Shown: piece after piece, positions 8,859 through 17,404 of the stretch
Layout: the number at the start of each line of letters is the position of its first letter
Numbering within the stretch: the stretch's first letter is position 1
NCBI GenBank assembly: GCA_964469555.1
Contig: CAYYAQ010000010.1
Coordinates: 1-59,750, forward strand
Origin: CAYYAQ01 sp964469555
Lineage (GTDB): Bacteria; Planctomycetota; UBA1135; UBA2386
Length of the DNA: 59,750 nucleotides
Direction of reading: 5' to 3'
Position numbers and translations under genes: made by a program
The notes under the pieces: model-generated
The model's database searches: none
What the model was told of the DNA's origin: nothing
The model's input: the letters and a program-made list of their open reading frames with translations, nothing else

Positions 8859-9728
8859 ATGCCGATCGACGTCGCCACCCACTCTGGATCCTTCCACGCC
8901 GACGATGTTCTCGCCTTCGCGCTGATCCGGGCGTTCCTCGACCCGGCGGCGACGCTCGTGCGTACGCGGGATCTCGATCGTATCCGCGAGGCGGACGTCG
9001 CCATCGACGTCGGCGGCGAGTTCGATCTGGAGCGCCGGCGGTTCGATCACCATCAGGCGGGCTACGACGGATTGCGGAGCTCGGCGGGCATGGTGCTGGA
9101 TTGGTTGGAAGCGACGACGCGGGTTTCCGCGGACATCGCGGGCGCGCTGCGGGCGGAGCTCGTCGAACACGTCGACGCGGTGGACAACGGGCGCATCTCG
9201 CCTACGTTCGGCGTGCCCTGCTTCTCGACCTTGGTGGGGACCTACAACAACACGGCTGGTTCGTCCGAGGAGTTCCGAATCCAATTCCTGGTTGCCGCCG
9301 AGATGGCAGAGGAAGTCGTACGTGGGATTTGCGCGGGAATCGAGCAGATCGCCGCCGCGCGGGAAGCTGTGCACCGTGGGATGGACGAGGCGGTCGAAGC
9401 GGGTCTGGCTGTGATCGAGTTCGACGACTACTACGTGTGGAAGCCGGCCTACTTCGAGAAGGGCGGTGTCGAGCATCCCACGGACTTCGTTCTCTTTCCG
9501 GCTGAAGGCGACTGGCGTGTGGTCGCGATTCCGCCAGAGCCCGGGAGCTTCGACAAGAAGCGACCATTCCCCGCCGAATGGGCGGGCCTCGTCGATGCGG
9601 AACTCGAGGAAGTCGTCGGCGTGAACGGTGCGCGGTTTTGCCACAAGAATCGGTTCATCGCGGTGTTTGGAACTCGCGATGCGGCGATCACGGCGCTCGA
9701 GAACTGGGGCTTGATGCGGCGACCCTGA
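8859..9728 (+). CDS. MYG1/GAMM1-family DHH-like metal-dependent phosphohydrolase
   Basis: 289 aa, close to the family's usual length. The N-terminus carries the signature THSGSFHADDVLAFALI with metal-binding His/Asp, then AIDVGGEFD and RRFDHHQ. The middle has VEHVDAVDNGR. The C-terminal half has WRVVAIPPEPGSFDKKRPFP and FCHKNRFIAV, typical of MYG1 (UPF0160). Eukaryotic MYG1 is reported as a 3'-5' RNA exonuclease of the DHH superfamily; the bacterial members' substrate is uncertain. It looks cytoplasmic, with no signal peptide. It is one of the few housekeeping-type genes here and stands alone, with a likely leaderless promoter. Confidence 0.88.
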   Translation: MPIDVATHSGSFHADDVLAFALIRAFLDPAATLVRTRDLDRIREADVAIDVGGEFDLERRRFDHHQAGYDGLRSSAGMVLDWLEATTRVSADIAGALRAELVEHVDAVDNGRISPTFGVPCFSTLVGTYNNTAGSSEEFRIQFLVAAEMAEEVVRGICAGIEQIAAAREAVHRGMDEAVEAGLAVIEFDDYYVWKPAYFEKGGVEHPTDFVLFPAEGDWRVVAIPPEPGSFDKKRPFPAEWAGLVDAELEEVVGVNGARFCHKNRFIAVFGTRDAAITALENWGLMRRP

Positions 9729-9943
9729 CGAGGCAGTGCGCACAGATCCACGATCATCGCGCCGCTGCGCGCGTTGGCCGGCTGAGACTGCAGGACGGGA
9801 GGCGGCGGCGCACGCTCCGGACCCGTGCGGATGGCTTTCTTGGGAGCGCCGTTGGTTGGCGCAGAGGCCGCGTCCGAATCCGATCAGAGCCGTGGCGAGG
9901 AGCGAGGGCTATGATCTTCCCGCCGAGGAACGGAGTACTGCGC
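9729..9943. other. Intergenic stretch
   Basis: GC-rich, no frame with family motifs. TATGAT at 9910-9915 looks like a -10 hexamer pointing at the ATG at 9944. Confidence 0.35.
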
Positions 9944-10183
9944 ATGATCAAGCCTCTCGCCACCTCGCTCTATCTGCCATCTCTTGGCCTCATCGCCCAG
10001 GCGTCTGAGTCGGCGTGCGATCACCGAGGACGGGCCTGTCACAGAAAAGATCGCTTTCGCGACTTGACCGGGGGGCGAAAGCCGTTGAAATCAGGCCGGT
10101 CGTCATCGGTCTGGCTTGAGGCTTGGCCGGTGGCGGCTGTCTCTCCGCGGCGGATCGAAGTGCACTGTCCGGCCTGGTTTTGA
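9944..10183 (+). pseudogene. Signal-peptide start of a lost exported protein
   Basis: ATG 9944 opens with a plausible signal peptide (MIKPLATSLYLPSLGLIAQA), after which composition turns Arg/Ser-rich and non-coding in character, ending at 10183 (79 codons). TATGAT lies at 9910-9915 upstream. I read this as the 5' end of an exported protein whose body has been deleted, but chance cannot be excluded. Confidence 0.25.
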
Positions 10184-10224
10184 TAGACGTGCACACCCCC
10201 TAGATCCAACCACAAGAAAACAAG

Positions 10225-10554
10225 ATGGGACTCAGACTCTACGTAGGCAACCTCAGCTTCGACACGATGGAAGACGACCTGGTCGCAGCATTCGAGCAGG
10301 ACGGACGGACGGTCAGCAGCGCTCGCATCATGACCGACCGCGACACGGGCCGCTCCCGCGGCTTCGCGTTCGTCGAGATGGGCAGTGAAGCGGACGCCCA
10401 GGCGGCAATCGACTCGATGAACGGCAGCAACCTGGACGGGCGTGACCTCAAGGTCAACGAAGCCCAGGAGCGTACGCAGCGCGATGGCGGCGGTCGCGGC
10501 GGCGGTCGCGGCGGCGGCGGTGGCGGCGGTGGCGGCGGCGGTGGCCGCTGGTAA
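10225..10554 (+). CDS. Glycine-rich RRM RNA-binding protein
   Basis: 109 aa. Residues 1-85 are one RRM with RNP2 LYVGNL, RNP1 RGFAFVEM and the usual SSARIMTDRDTGRSRG bridge between them. The tail is an Arg/Gly-rich run ending in RW. Bacterial proteins of this exact plan (RNA-binding proteins of cyanobacteria, planctomycetes and others) bind single-stranded RNA and are often cold induced. The long AC-rich leader CCAACCACAAGAAAACAAG before the ATG lacks a Shine-Dalgarno but is unstructured. A strong terminator follows 26 nt downstream, so it is probably a single-gene transcript. Regulation by cold is an inference from the family. Confidence 0.93.
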   Translation: MGLRLYVGNLSFDTMEDDLVAAFEQDGRTVSSARIMTDRDTGRSRGFAFVEMGSEADAQAAIDSMNGSNLDGRDLKVNEAQERTQRDGGGRGGGRGGGGGGGGGGGGRW

Positions 10555-10580
10555 TCGCCCTCGAGTTCGAAACAACACAT

Positions 10581-10613
10581 CGCCTCCCGGTGGAAGCCGG
10601 GAGGCGTTTGTTT
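10581..10613 (+). terminator. Intrinsic terminator of the RRM gene
   Basis: Perfect 10-bp stem CGCCTCCCGG / CCGGGAGGCG with loop TGGAAG, followed by TTTGTTTGT. The best terminator in the window, 26 nt past the RRM stop codon. Confidence 0.9.
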
Positions 10614-10667
10614 GTACGGTCGCTCCAGCTCCAAGAGATTCCTAGGAGGCCTCGGGCATCGCGCCCT

Positions 10668-10991
10668 GGGCGGCACTCGTGTCACCACGTCGTTGTTGTT
10701 GACGAAGCGGAACGAAGGCGAGTTGAATTCCTGGTTGAAGCCGTCTGCGAACGCATCGTTTCCGACGCGCGGTTGCCCGAAGGTGTAGAGCCCGTTCACC
10801 GGTGGATTGCCCAAGCGCGCGACGGTCAATACCGCCAACGCCGCGCCGAAGCTGTGACCGGTGATCCACAGCGTCTTTTCCTTGCCCTCGCCAAACCCAG
10901 CCACGGTCGCCTCGAGTTCCTCCACCCACGAGTGCTGGCTTCGCCCCTGATCCATGGACCTGACGGCACAGCCATCGATTGTCTCGATCAC
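10668..10991 (-). pseudogene. Internal fragment of a class 3 lipase
   Basis: The minus strand reads WVEELEATV, LWITGHSFGAALAVLTVARL, GLYTFGQPRVGNDAF and FRFVNNNDVVTRVPP. These are the nucleophile elbow (GHSFG), the fold-typical TFGQPRVGN and the catalytic-Asp region of fungal-type (class 3) lipases. The N-terminal third, with the oxyanion region, and the C-terminal segment with the catalytic His are both absent. Right after VTRVPP the frame loses family character and runs into the RRM terminator antisense. A decayed gene; a mere fragment cannot be a working lipase. Confidence 0.6.
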
Positions 10992-11183
10992 GGGCGGAGA
11001 CGCAGGGTGCGAGGGTAAGTAGTCGCGTTCGTTTCCGGGTCGAAGGAGTCAGCGCACGCGGAGTGTTGGGAGGGGAAGTCGGGCCGGGGATCGATCGACG
11101 TGGTCTGCCTCGTTCCTCCCAGAGAGAGAGGACGGCGGCCTACTTCTCATAGCGGGAGATCGCGAGTATCTTGGTGTGCCCAC

Positions 11184-11207
11184 GGGGCCTCGGATCCCCA
11201 AGGCCCC
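11184..11207. repeat. Inverted repeat before the 11223 gene
   Basis: GGGGCCT (11184-11190) and AGGCCCC (11201-11207) are perfect complements with a 10-base loop, ending 15 nt before ATG 11223. It could be a leader hairpin or an operator; no T-run follows. Confidence 0.4.
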
Positions 11208-11222
11208 GACTGAGAGATTCGC

Positions 11223-11663
11223 ATGGCTTCGAAGAAGAAGAAGAAGAAGGAACCCGCCGCCAAGAGCGCTGCCGCCGAAAAATCGAAAGCGCCGGTGGGC
11301 AAGACGAGCGGCGTCGGGGTCGGTGGGACCTGGGTTCAGGTCTTCGAGCGGAACGAACAGTGTGACGAAGAAGACCGACGCACGGACGAGCAGATCAGCG
11401 AGTTCATGAAGAGCGAGTTTCCGGATCTGGACTCCGCTTCCTTCGACAGGGTCGAGATCGCGCGCGGCAAGTACAACCGCGGCGGGTTTCACAAGAAGGA
11501 CAAGGGTCGCCGCGTCGTGCGCCCGAAGATTCACTCGAACCAACACGGCGATCAGGTCGGTCAGGGGGGTGGGGGCCGGCACAACCCGAGGTCGTCAGGC
11601 GGCTCGCCGATCAAGGATCGCGTCGTCAGTCGTCAGAAGGACTTCAAGTCTCACAAGAAGTGA
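11223..11663 (+). CDS. Small very basic protein of unknown function, 146 aa
   Basis: The protein opens with a lysine run (six consecutive Lys after MAS), then an Ala/Lys stretch. A folded-looking core spans ~35-95 (WVQVFERNEQCDEED, QISEFMKSEFPDLDS, FDRVEIARGKYNRGGF). A Gly/Arg/Lys/His-rich tail ends in FKSHKK. Basic termini around a small core suggest nucleic-acid or ribosome association, but I recognise no family. No signal peptide. ATG 11223 is the only sensible start. It sits between the lipase remnant and a helicase on the other strand. Confidence 0.65.
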   Translation: MASKKKKKKEPAAKSAAAEKSKAPVGKTSGVGVGGTWVQVFERNEQCDEEDRRTDEQISEFMKSEFPDLDSASFDRVEIARGKYNRGGFHKKDKGRRVVRPKIHSNQHGDQVGQGGGGRHNPRSSGGSPIKDRVVSRQKDFKSHKK

Positions 11664-12120
11664 GGCGACGTCATCGTCGGGGCTTGAATCTCACCGTGCA
11701 CCCGGCGAAGGCCGTTGCGGACTGCCACGGGAGTGCAAACGCGAACGGAAGCGAAGCGTGGCGTCAGCGTGCTGCCCTCTGCGGGTTCACGGTTTGCCCC
11801 CAATGGGTCGTCGTCTGCCCGGCTGGAGTCGGCGCGGGCATCACCAACGCGGTGCAGTTCAAGCCGCGCGGATAGCATCCCGTCTCCCGAGCCGCGGTCA
11901 TGGGAACAGGTGCGCGCGCCCTGATTGGGCATACGTGCGCGAACAACGGGGAATGGGCAGGCGTTCGGTGGCCTTCTCTCGCACAATCGGTCGCAGCGGC
12001 ACGGGTTGGAGTCAGCACCTCTCGACGGCATGAAGAAGTACGTCGCGGAAGGCATCGAAACGTCTGGGACGCACTACACGACGTCGCGGTCGCGGAGATC
12101 GTCGCGGCTACGACGCGGTC
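11664..12120. other. Intergenic stretch without a supported gene
   Basis: About 457 bases between convergent genes. Several frames are open by GC bias but none shows motifs, membrane segments or a signal peptide. Confidence 0.4.
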
Positions 12121-13929
12121 TCAGCCGCGCGAGCGGGCCGATCTCGAACGGGGCGGCCCGCTCGCGCGGCCAGCGGGTCGGATCCGCAACTCGGGATCGC
12201 GCGAGTCGGGTTTGCGCACCGCGACTTCGAACGCTCTCGCGGCGTCGTACGCGATTTCGACCGAGGATGCGAACGGCCCGACGATGATCGCGCCGACCAT
12301 GCGGCTCGAGATCCCGCCGCGGCGGCACACCAGTGCCAGCAGTCGCTTTGGATTCGCGCCGCGGCGATCGCCCCAGTTGATCGAGAAGCGCTCGTAGTCG
12401 TGACCCCGGTGGAATCGTTCGGGTCGCGAGTCGAGCTTGCCGTCACTGCGACTCGCACCCTTGCTCGTCGGGGCCGAGATTTCGGCGGGCTCGACCGGAA
12501 GCTCGGGCTGGATCATCGCGGCGAGTGCGGCGATGACCTCCTCCGGCTCGCGGTTCTCCAACAGGGTGCGGGCGTAGTTCAGCTGGGATTGGGTGGGTGT
12601 GCCCGATTTGGCGAGACGCGCCTGGATGCGTCTGCGAGCTCGCTTGGCGAGGCGCTTCTTCACGCGGGACGCCGTCGGCACCTCGTGCCACTGCAGCTCG
12701 ATGCCGGCGTCGGCGGCGACACGCTTGACGCGACGTTCCGCGCGGAGCGGGACGAGCAGGACGCTGTGGCCCTTGTTGCCGGCGCGGCCGGTTCGGCCGC
12801 TCCGGTGTGTGTAGGCTGAGGCGTCCTGCGGGGTATCGGAGTGGATCACCAGCGAGACGTCGGGGACGTCGAGTCCGCGGGCCGCGACGTCGGTGGCGAC
12901 CAGGGTCGTGATCGAGCCGGCCTTGAATGCGGCGAGGGTTCGGGTGCGCTGTGCTTGCTGGAGGTCGCCGCTCAGCGGTAGAGCGGCGAAGCCATCGCCC
13001 GACAGTCGCTCGGAGACCTGGGCGGCTTCGATGCGCGTCGGCACGAACACGAGCGTGCGTTCGCCGTCCGCGAGAAGGAGGAGGTTCGTCAGGGTCGCGT
13101 AGCGGTCGCTGGCGTGGATGAGATGGGCGACGTGCTCGATGTCCGCGTGCGCTGCGCCCGGGGTCGTTCCTTCGACCTGGATGGGCGCCGTCTGATACCG
13201 CTCGGTCAACTTGTGAACCGCCGGCGGGAAGGTCGCCGAGACGAGGTGCGTGCGGCGCTCCTCCGGCATCCCCGCGAGGATCGCCTCGAGTTCCTCGCGA
13301 AAGCCCATGTCGAGCATCTGATCGGCTTCGTCGAGAACGAGCTGGAAGACGCCGGAGCAGTCGACCACCTTGTTGCGGATGTGGTCGAGGAGCCGACCTG
13401 GTGTTCCAACCAGGATGCGTGGGCTGCGGGCCAGTCGGCGGCGTTCCTGGGCGATGTTCGTTCCGCCCGTCACGCTGTCCACGGCGACGCCCGTGACGTC
13501 GGCGAAGAGCCACTCGAGCTCGGCGTGAACCTGCGCAGCCAGCTCCCGGGTGGGTACGATAATGACGGCGCCGGGGCCGCGACGTTCCCGGGGATTCCAG
13601 TCGCGCACCGAGTCGATCAGTGCGGGTGTCATCACGAACCCGAGCGCGACGGTCTTGCCAGACCCGGTCTGCGATGAAATCTGCAGATCACAGCACGCAG
13701 TCCCGACCTCGAGAGTCGCCGTTTGGACTGTCGTCAACGTGGTGAACCCGCGTCGCTCGAGCGCCGGGCGGAGCACCTCCGGAACCCGGTCGAACGGGGC
13801 CGCCGGATTCGACGAGACCGTCGCCTCGGGCTCCGACCGCGCGGTTTTGAGATCCTCGCTGGGGCTCTGGCTTTGGTCTTCCGGACGGGTCTCTTCCGGG
13901 TTCGGGTCTGGGGTGAGCTGGGGTTTCAT
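12121..13929 (-). CDS. DEAD-box RNA helicase with a DbpA/CsdA-type RNA-binding tail
   Basis: 602 aa. After a ~45-aa acidic, Pro/Ser-rich N-terminus come, in order: Q-motif region (RRGFTTLTTVQ), motif I SSQTGSGKT, Ia PTRELA, Ib TPGRLLD, II VLDEAD, III SATFP, IV TLVFVPT, V ATDVAARGLDV and VI HRSGRTGRAG. Residues ~455-600 hold a C-terminal extension. FSINWGDRRGANPKRLLALVCRRGGISSR in that region (quoted in part: INWGDRRGANPKRLL) is the start of the DbpA-type RNA-binding domain, which recognises structured rRNA. So a role in ribosome assembly or cold adaptation is likely (family-based). The stretch AAMIQP before it matches the linker of DeaD/CsdA proteins. Cytoplasmic; the 14028 gene lies upstream on the same strand, 98 nt away. 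Confidence 0.9.
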   Translation of the reverse strand: MKPQLTPDPNPEETRPEDQSQSPSEDLKTARSEPEATVSSNPAAPFDRVPEVLRPALERRGFTTLTTVQTATLEVGTACCDLQISSQTGSGKTVALGFVMTPALIDSVRDWNPRERRGPGAVIIVPTRELAAQVHAELEWLFADVTGVAVDSVTGGTNIAQERRRLARSPRILVGTPGRLLDHIRNKVVDCSGVFQLVLDEADQMLDMGFREELEAILAGMPEERRTHLVSATFPPAVHKLTERYQTAPIQVEGTTPGAAHADIEHVAHLIHASDRYATLTNLLLLADGERTLVFVPTRIEAAQVSERLSGDGFAALPLSGDLQQAQRTRTLAAFKAGSITTLVATDVAARGLDVPDVSLVIHSDTPQDASAYTHRSGRTGRAGNKGHSVLLVPLRAERRVKRVAADAGIELQWHEVPTASRVKKRLAKRARRRIQARLAKSGTPTQSQLNYARTLLENREPEEVIAALAAMIQPELPVEPAEISAPTSKGASRSDGKLDSRPERFHRGHDYERFSINWGDRRGANPKRLLALVCRRGGISSRMVGAIIVGPFASSVEIAYDAARAFEVAVRKPDSRDPELRIRPAGRASGPPRSRSARSRG

Positions 13930-14027
13930 GTCGGGGCGGGACGCTAAAGGGATGGGGTACGACGCGCAAGCGCCGCGGGCACCTGACGGGGACGTCGGGG
14001 GTATTTGACGGAGGACGGGAATGCGGC

Positions 14028-15227
14028 TCAGGGGAGTTGTGCCAACTCTACTTCCGGATCGTTCCTTGAGGCACCCGCACCGTCGTGGTCTCGTTCAATG
14101 AGTCGAGTCGTCGACGCATCACCGACCGTGATTGTCGTCGATCCCGGTGCCGGTGGCACGAGAGCGGCCTTCACGTCGGAGCTTCCCGCACGTTGCTCTT
14201 GGCTGATCTTCTCGCGCCGCGTCGACGCCTCGCCAGTGCGCGCCGCTCCCCGCCCGAACAGGCGACCGAGAAATGCCGCGTCGCTGAAGCCCTTGCGCGA
14301 GCGGTCCTTGCCGAAACGGACGATGACCAGGTCTCTCGACGGGATCACGTACAGCATCTGCCCGAACAGACCCTTGGCCGCGACCGTGTCCTTGGGCACG
14401 GCAGCGTTGCGCCTGTGGAGCCCGCCGCCGATCAGCCACCAATTGAGGCCGTACGTCGGGTTGGTCCTCGTGCCGACGAAGCACTGGTGTAGATAATCGG
14501 ATGGCACGACTTGCCGGTCACCGCAGCGGCCCTTGTTCAGCACGAGGTGGCCGAACTTGACCCAGTTTCGCGCGGTGACGTACGCGCCGTAGGCCAGGTT
14601 GGGGTTCTTGCTCTTGTCCCGTGTCCACTTCCCGAACTCGCACCCGATCGGGTCGAGGATGCGCTGTCTCAGGTAGGCGAGCGCGTCCCTGGGCGCGTTC
14701 TTTTGCTGGGTGTTGAGCCTCGTGGCCAGCTTGCGCTTCATCAACTCACCGAATACGCGCAGGTGATTCGAACCGTACTTGAAGCGCTTGCCCGGATCCG
14801 CCTTGGTCTCGGCCATCACGGCGCTCTTGTAGATGTCCGACCTGGAATACGACGACTTCTGACTGATCCCGCTCGTGAAGGAGAGCAGGTGTCGAATCGT
14901 GATCTTCTTCTTCCGCGGATCGTCCGCCCACTCCGTGATCGTGTCGGCGACGAACTCGTCGAGTTTCAACAACCCCTCGGCTTGTGCGGCGAGCGCCATC
15001 ATCGGGGCGAACGACTTCGTCCCGCTCCAGATGTGCTTGGCCTTGTCCGCGTCGTGTCCGTTCGCGTACCTCTCGAAAACGGTCTTCCCCTTGTGGGAGA
15101 CCAGAACGGCGAGGCCGTCCTTCTCTTTCGAGTAGTCCGCGGCTCGTTTGAACGCCAGGTCCTGCGCGGGAAGGGTCAGGGCGAGAAGAGGCAGCGAGAG
15201 CAGCGCCGCTACGATTGTCGTCCTCAT
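14028..15227 (-). CDS. Exported serine hydrolase of the beta-lactamase/class C family
   Basis: 399 aa from ATG 15227, preferred over an upstream in-frame start because it gives the signal peptide MRTTIVAALLSLPLLALTLPAQ. Catalytic S-x-x-K is in IWSGTKSF; the second motif Y-x-S-N is in FKYGSNHLRVFGELM. HLLSFTSGIS and LDPIGCEFG are family landmarks, as is YGLNWWL near the C-terminus. Members hydrolyse D-amino-acid peptides or esters; substrate unknown. About 60 residues at the C-terminus are low-complexity and Ser/Thr/Arg-rich. TACGCT sits 6 nt before the ATG, the same leaderless-type spacing as at 8859 and 18589. It lies between two helicase genes on the same strand without obvious functional link. 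Confidence 0.85.
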   Translation of the reverse strand: MRTTIVAALLSLPLLALTLPAQDLAFKRAADYSKEKDGLAVLVSHKGKTVFERYANGHDADKAKHIWSGTKSFAPMMALAAQAEGLLKLDEFVADTITEWADDPRKKKITIRHLLSFTSGISQKSSYSRSDIYKSAVMAETKADPGKRFKYGSNHLRVFGELMKRKLATRLNTQQKNAPRDALAYLRQRILDPIGCEFGKWTRDKSKNPNLAYGAYVTARNWVKFGHLVLNKGRCGDRQVVPSDYLHQCFVGTRTNPTYGLNWWLIGGGLHRRNAAVPKDTVAAKGLFGQMLYVIPSRDLVIVRFGKDRSRKGFSDAAFLGRLFGRGAARTGEASTRREKISQEQRAGSSDVKAALVPPAPGSTTITVGDASTTRLIERDHDGAGASRNDPEVELAQLP

Positions 15228-15305
15228 GACGACAGCGTAGTCGCTGGCGGATACCGGTTGTGCCATATATCGCGATCCGTGCCGCGGTCGAACTCTTCCT
15301 GGACC

Positions 15306-16565
15306 TCAGGCCGAGCGCGCGACGACGCGCGAACGGCCACGGCGCTTGGTGCGGGATCGGTTGGACCGCTTGCCTGCACCCTGTTTGGGCGAAGGCCTGC
15401 TCGCCTGGCGGTTGAATGGCGTCTTCGATCGGAACGGGTGGTCCTCGACGATCTGTACCGTGCACCGGATCGTCTTCTCGATGTCGAGGAGATACGCCCG
15501 CTCATCCGTGTCACAGAACGAGATCGCTGCGCCGTCGCGACCGGCGCGGGCGGTGCGACCGATGCGGTGGACGTAGCTCTCGGGGATGTTCGGGAGATCG
15601 AAGTTGATCACGTGCGTGATGCCTTCGACGTCGATGCCGCGCGCGGCGATATCGGTCGCGACCAGCACGCGGACCCGGCCGTTGCGGAAGCCCTCCAGCG
15701 CGCGCTCTCGTGCGCCTTGGGACTTGTCGCCGTGGATCGCGTCGGCCTTCTCACCGAGACGGCGCAAGTGCTTGACGACTCGATCGGCCCCGTGCTTCGT
15801 GCGGGTGAACACCAGCGTGCGTTCGATCGCCCGGTCATTCAGCACCTCACCGAGCAGCGCGCGCTTGTCGCTCTTGTCGACGAGCAGCACGCTCTGGGTC
15901 ACGCGATCGACGGTCGTCGCCGGCGGCGTGACCTCTACGCGCAGGGGGTCGCGAAGGATCGAGTTCGCGAGCTTGACGATGTCGGCAGGCATCGTCGCTG
16001 AGAACAGCAGCGACTGGCGGTCGTCCGGCAGCTTCGAGATGACCTTGCGGACCGCGGGGAAGAACCCCATGTCGAGCATCCGATCCGCCTCGTCGAGGAC
16101 GAAGACCTCGATCGCGCGCAGGTCGATGTGGCCCTGCTCCATGAGGTCGATGAGGCGACCCGGAGTTGCGACGAGAACGTCGACCCCGCGCCGCATCGCG
16201 CGCACCTGTGGATTCTGGCCGACTCCGCCGAAGACGACCGTGTGGTTGATGGGGGTGTGTTCGCCGTAGACGCGGAAGCTCTCGCCGATCTGGGCGGCGA
16301 GTTCGCGCGTCGGAGTCATCACGAGCACGCTGGGTTTGCCCGGTGCCGGCGATCGTGGGTCGTGGGCGAGGAAGTCGAGGATCGGGAGTGCGAATGCCGC
16401 GGTCTTGCCGGTGCCGGTCTGGGCGATGCCGAGCAGGTCGCGTCCTTCGATGAGGTGTGGGATCGCCTGCGCCTGGATCGGCGTCGGGACTTCGTAGCCC
16501 TGTTCGCGGACGGCGCGTTGGATGGGCTCCAGCAGATGGAGGTCTGCAAATGTGATGTTCTTCAT
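15306..16565 (-). CDS. rhlE: RhlE-type DEAD-box RNA helicase
   Basis: 419 aa, a compact helicase core plus a basic tail. MKNITFADLHLLEPIQRAV opens the protein, followed by the Q motif PTPIQAQAIP, motif I AQTGTGKT, Ia PTRELA, Ib TPGRLIDL, II VLDEADRMLDMGF, III SATMP, IV TLVFTRT, V ATDIAARGIDV and VI HRIGRTARAG. The line-up with LPDDRQSLLFSATMP and ERALEGFRNGRVRVLVATD is that of the RhlE subgroup. The last ~45 residues are Lys/Arg/Ser-rich, as in RhlE proteins, and probably bind RNA. Role: ribosome maturation or mRNA turnover. With the second helicase and the RRM protein nearby, this half of the window is enriched in RNA-handling genes. Confidence 0.92.
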   Translation of the reverse strand: MKNITFADLHLLEPIQRAVREQGYEVPTPIQAQAIPHLIEGRDLLGIAQTGTGKTAAFALPILDFLAHDPRSPAPGKPSVLVMTPTRELAAQIGESFRVYGEHTPINHTVVFGGVGQNPQVRAMRRGVDVLVATPGRLIDLMEQGHIDLRAIEVFVLDEADRMLDMGFFPAVRKVISKLPDDRQSLLFSATMPADIVKLANSILRDPLRVEVTPPATTVDRVTQSVLLVDKSDKRALLGEVLNDRAIERTLVFTRTKHGADRVVKHLRRLGEKADAIHGDKSQGARERALEGFRNGRVRVLVATDIAARGIDVEGITHVINFDLPNIPESYVHRIGRTARAGRDGAAISFCDTDERAYLLDIEKTIRCTVQIVEDHPFRSKTPFNRQASRPSPKQGAGKRSNRSRTKRRGRSRVVARSA

Positions 16566-17030
16566 TCTTGTCGGGGCTCGGCTAGGCCGCTCCTGGGAGC
16601 GCGCTCTGGCCAGGGGCCTTGGATTTTCTGGGCTCGACGGGGTTCGCCTGGGGGCGAGCGTGGTCGGTGGCCCAGGGGGTCAGCGGGGTCGCGCAGAAGG
16701 CGGCGACCTCTTCACTGCTGCGTGGAAGGTAGCCTATTTGGCCCCGATCCGGTCCGGTATTCTGAACTTCGCGGTTAAGCACCTTATCCAGACAGTCTTG
16801 TGGCTCCCCCTCCCGCACCCGATGGCGACGCAAACGGCCGCACCCTTCCTGGTCCGGCTCGCTTCACCTCGAACTCGAGCGCGGAGTTGAACCCCTTGGT
16901 CGGCGACGCCCGGAGTGAGTAGCGACCGGGGCCCGGGAACAATGGAAGATCTGGGCGACGCCGAAGCGGAGATCCATCGTGATTTCGGATTCGTCTTGGT
17001 CACATCCATCTCGCCGCAGTGGATCGTCAA
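16566..17030. other. Intergenic stretch without a supported gene
   Basis: 465 bases upstream of rhlE and before the S9 fragment. Frames are short and show no motif. The rhlE promoter should lie in its left part. Confidence 0.4.
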
Positions 17031-17276
17031 GACGGATCGATCTGCTCCTGGTACACGGCGAGATCGACAACAACGTCCACCCCGCCAACACGATGCGCCT
17101 CGTCGATGCGCTCATCAAGGCCAACAAGCGCTTCGACATGCTCATCATCCCGGGGCGCTCGCCATGGATACGGGCGCGCAGGCCGCTACTTCACGCAGCG
17201 CTCGTGGGAGTTCTGGGCCGAGCACCTCCTCGGAGAACGCCAGACCGGCGCCGACATCCTGAACAAGAACAAGTAG
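17031..17276 (+). pseudogene. C-terminal remnant of a prolyl oligopeptidase (S9 family)
   Basis: One frame reads LLLVHGEIDNNVHPANTMRLVDALI and then FDMLIIPG, the catalytic-Asp block of S9 peptidases (HGxxDxNV). From about 17157 coding character jumps to another frame: ARHGYG, with the catalytic His, then YFTQRSWEFWAEHLLG and the stop at 17276. So the last ~80 residues of an S9 peptidase survive with one frameshift. The propeller and the nucleophile Ser (GxSxGG) are missing altogether. A decayed gene. Confidence 0.65.
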
Positions 17277-17404
17277 CCGATTCCCTAAGTCATCCTGCGT
17301 GCTCGCAGGTTCGCGAGGCTGGTGTTGGGACCCCGGAAACCAGTTCTCGTGCCCGGTTCGAGGTCTCCGGCCCTACACTCCTGAGGTTCCGAGCCGGAAT
17401 CACC

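Noticed and set aside
16734..16830. Possible tRNA or 5S-like segment upstream of rhlE
   Set aside because: No cloverleaf, T-loop or anticodon arm could be formed by eye.
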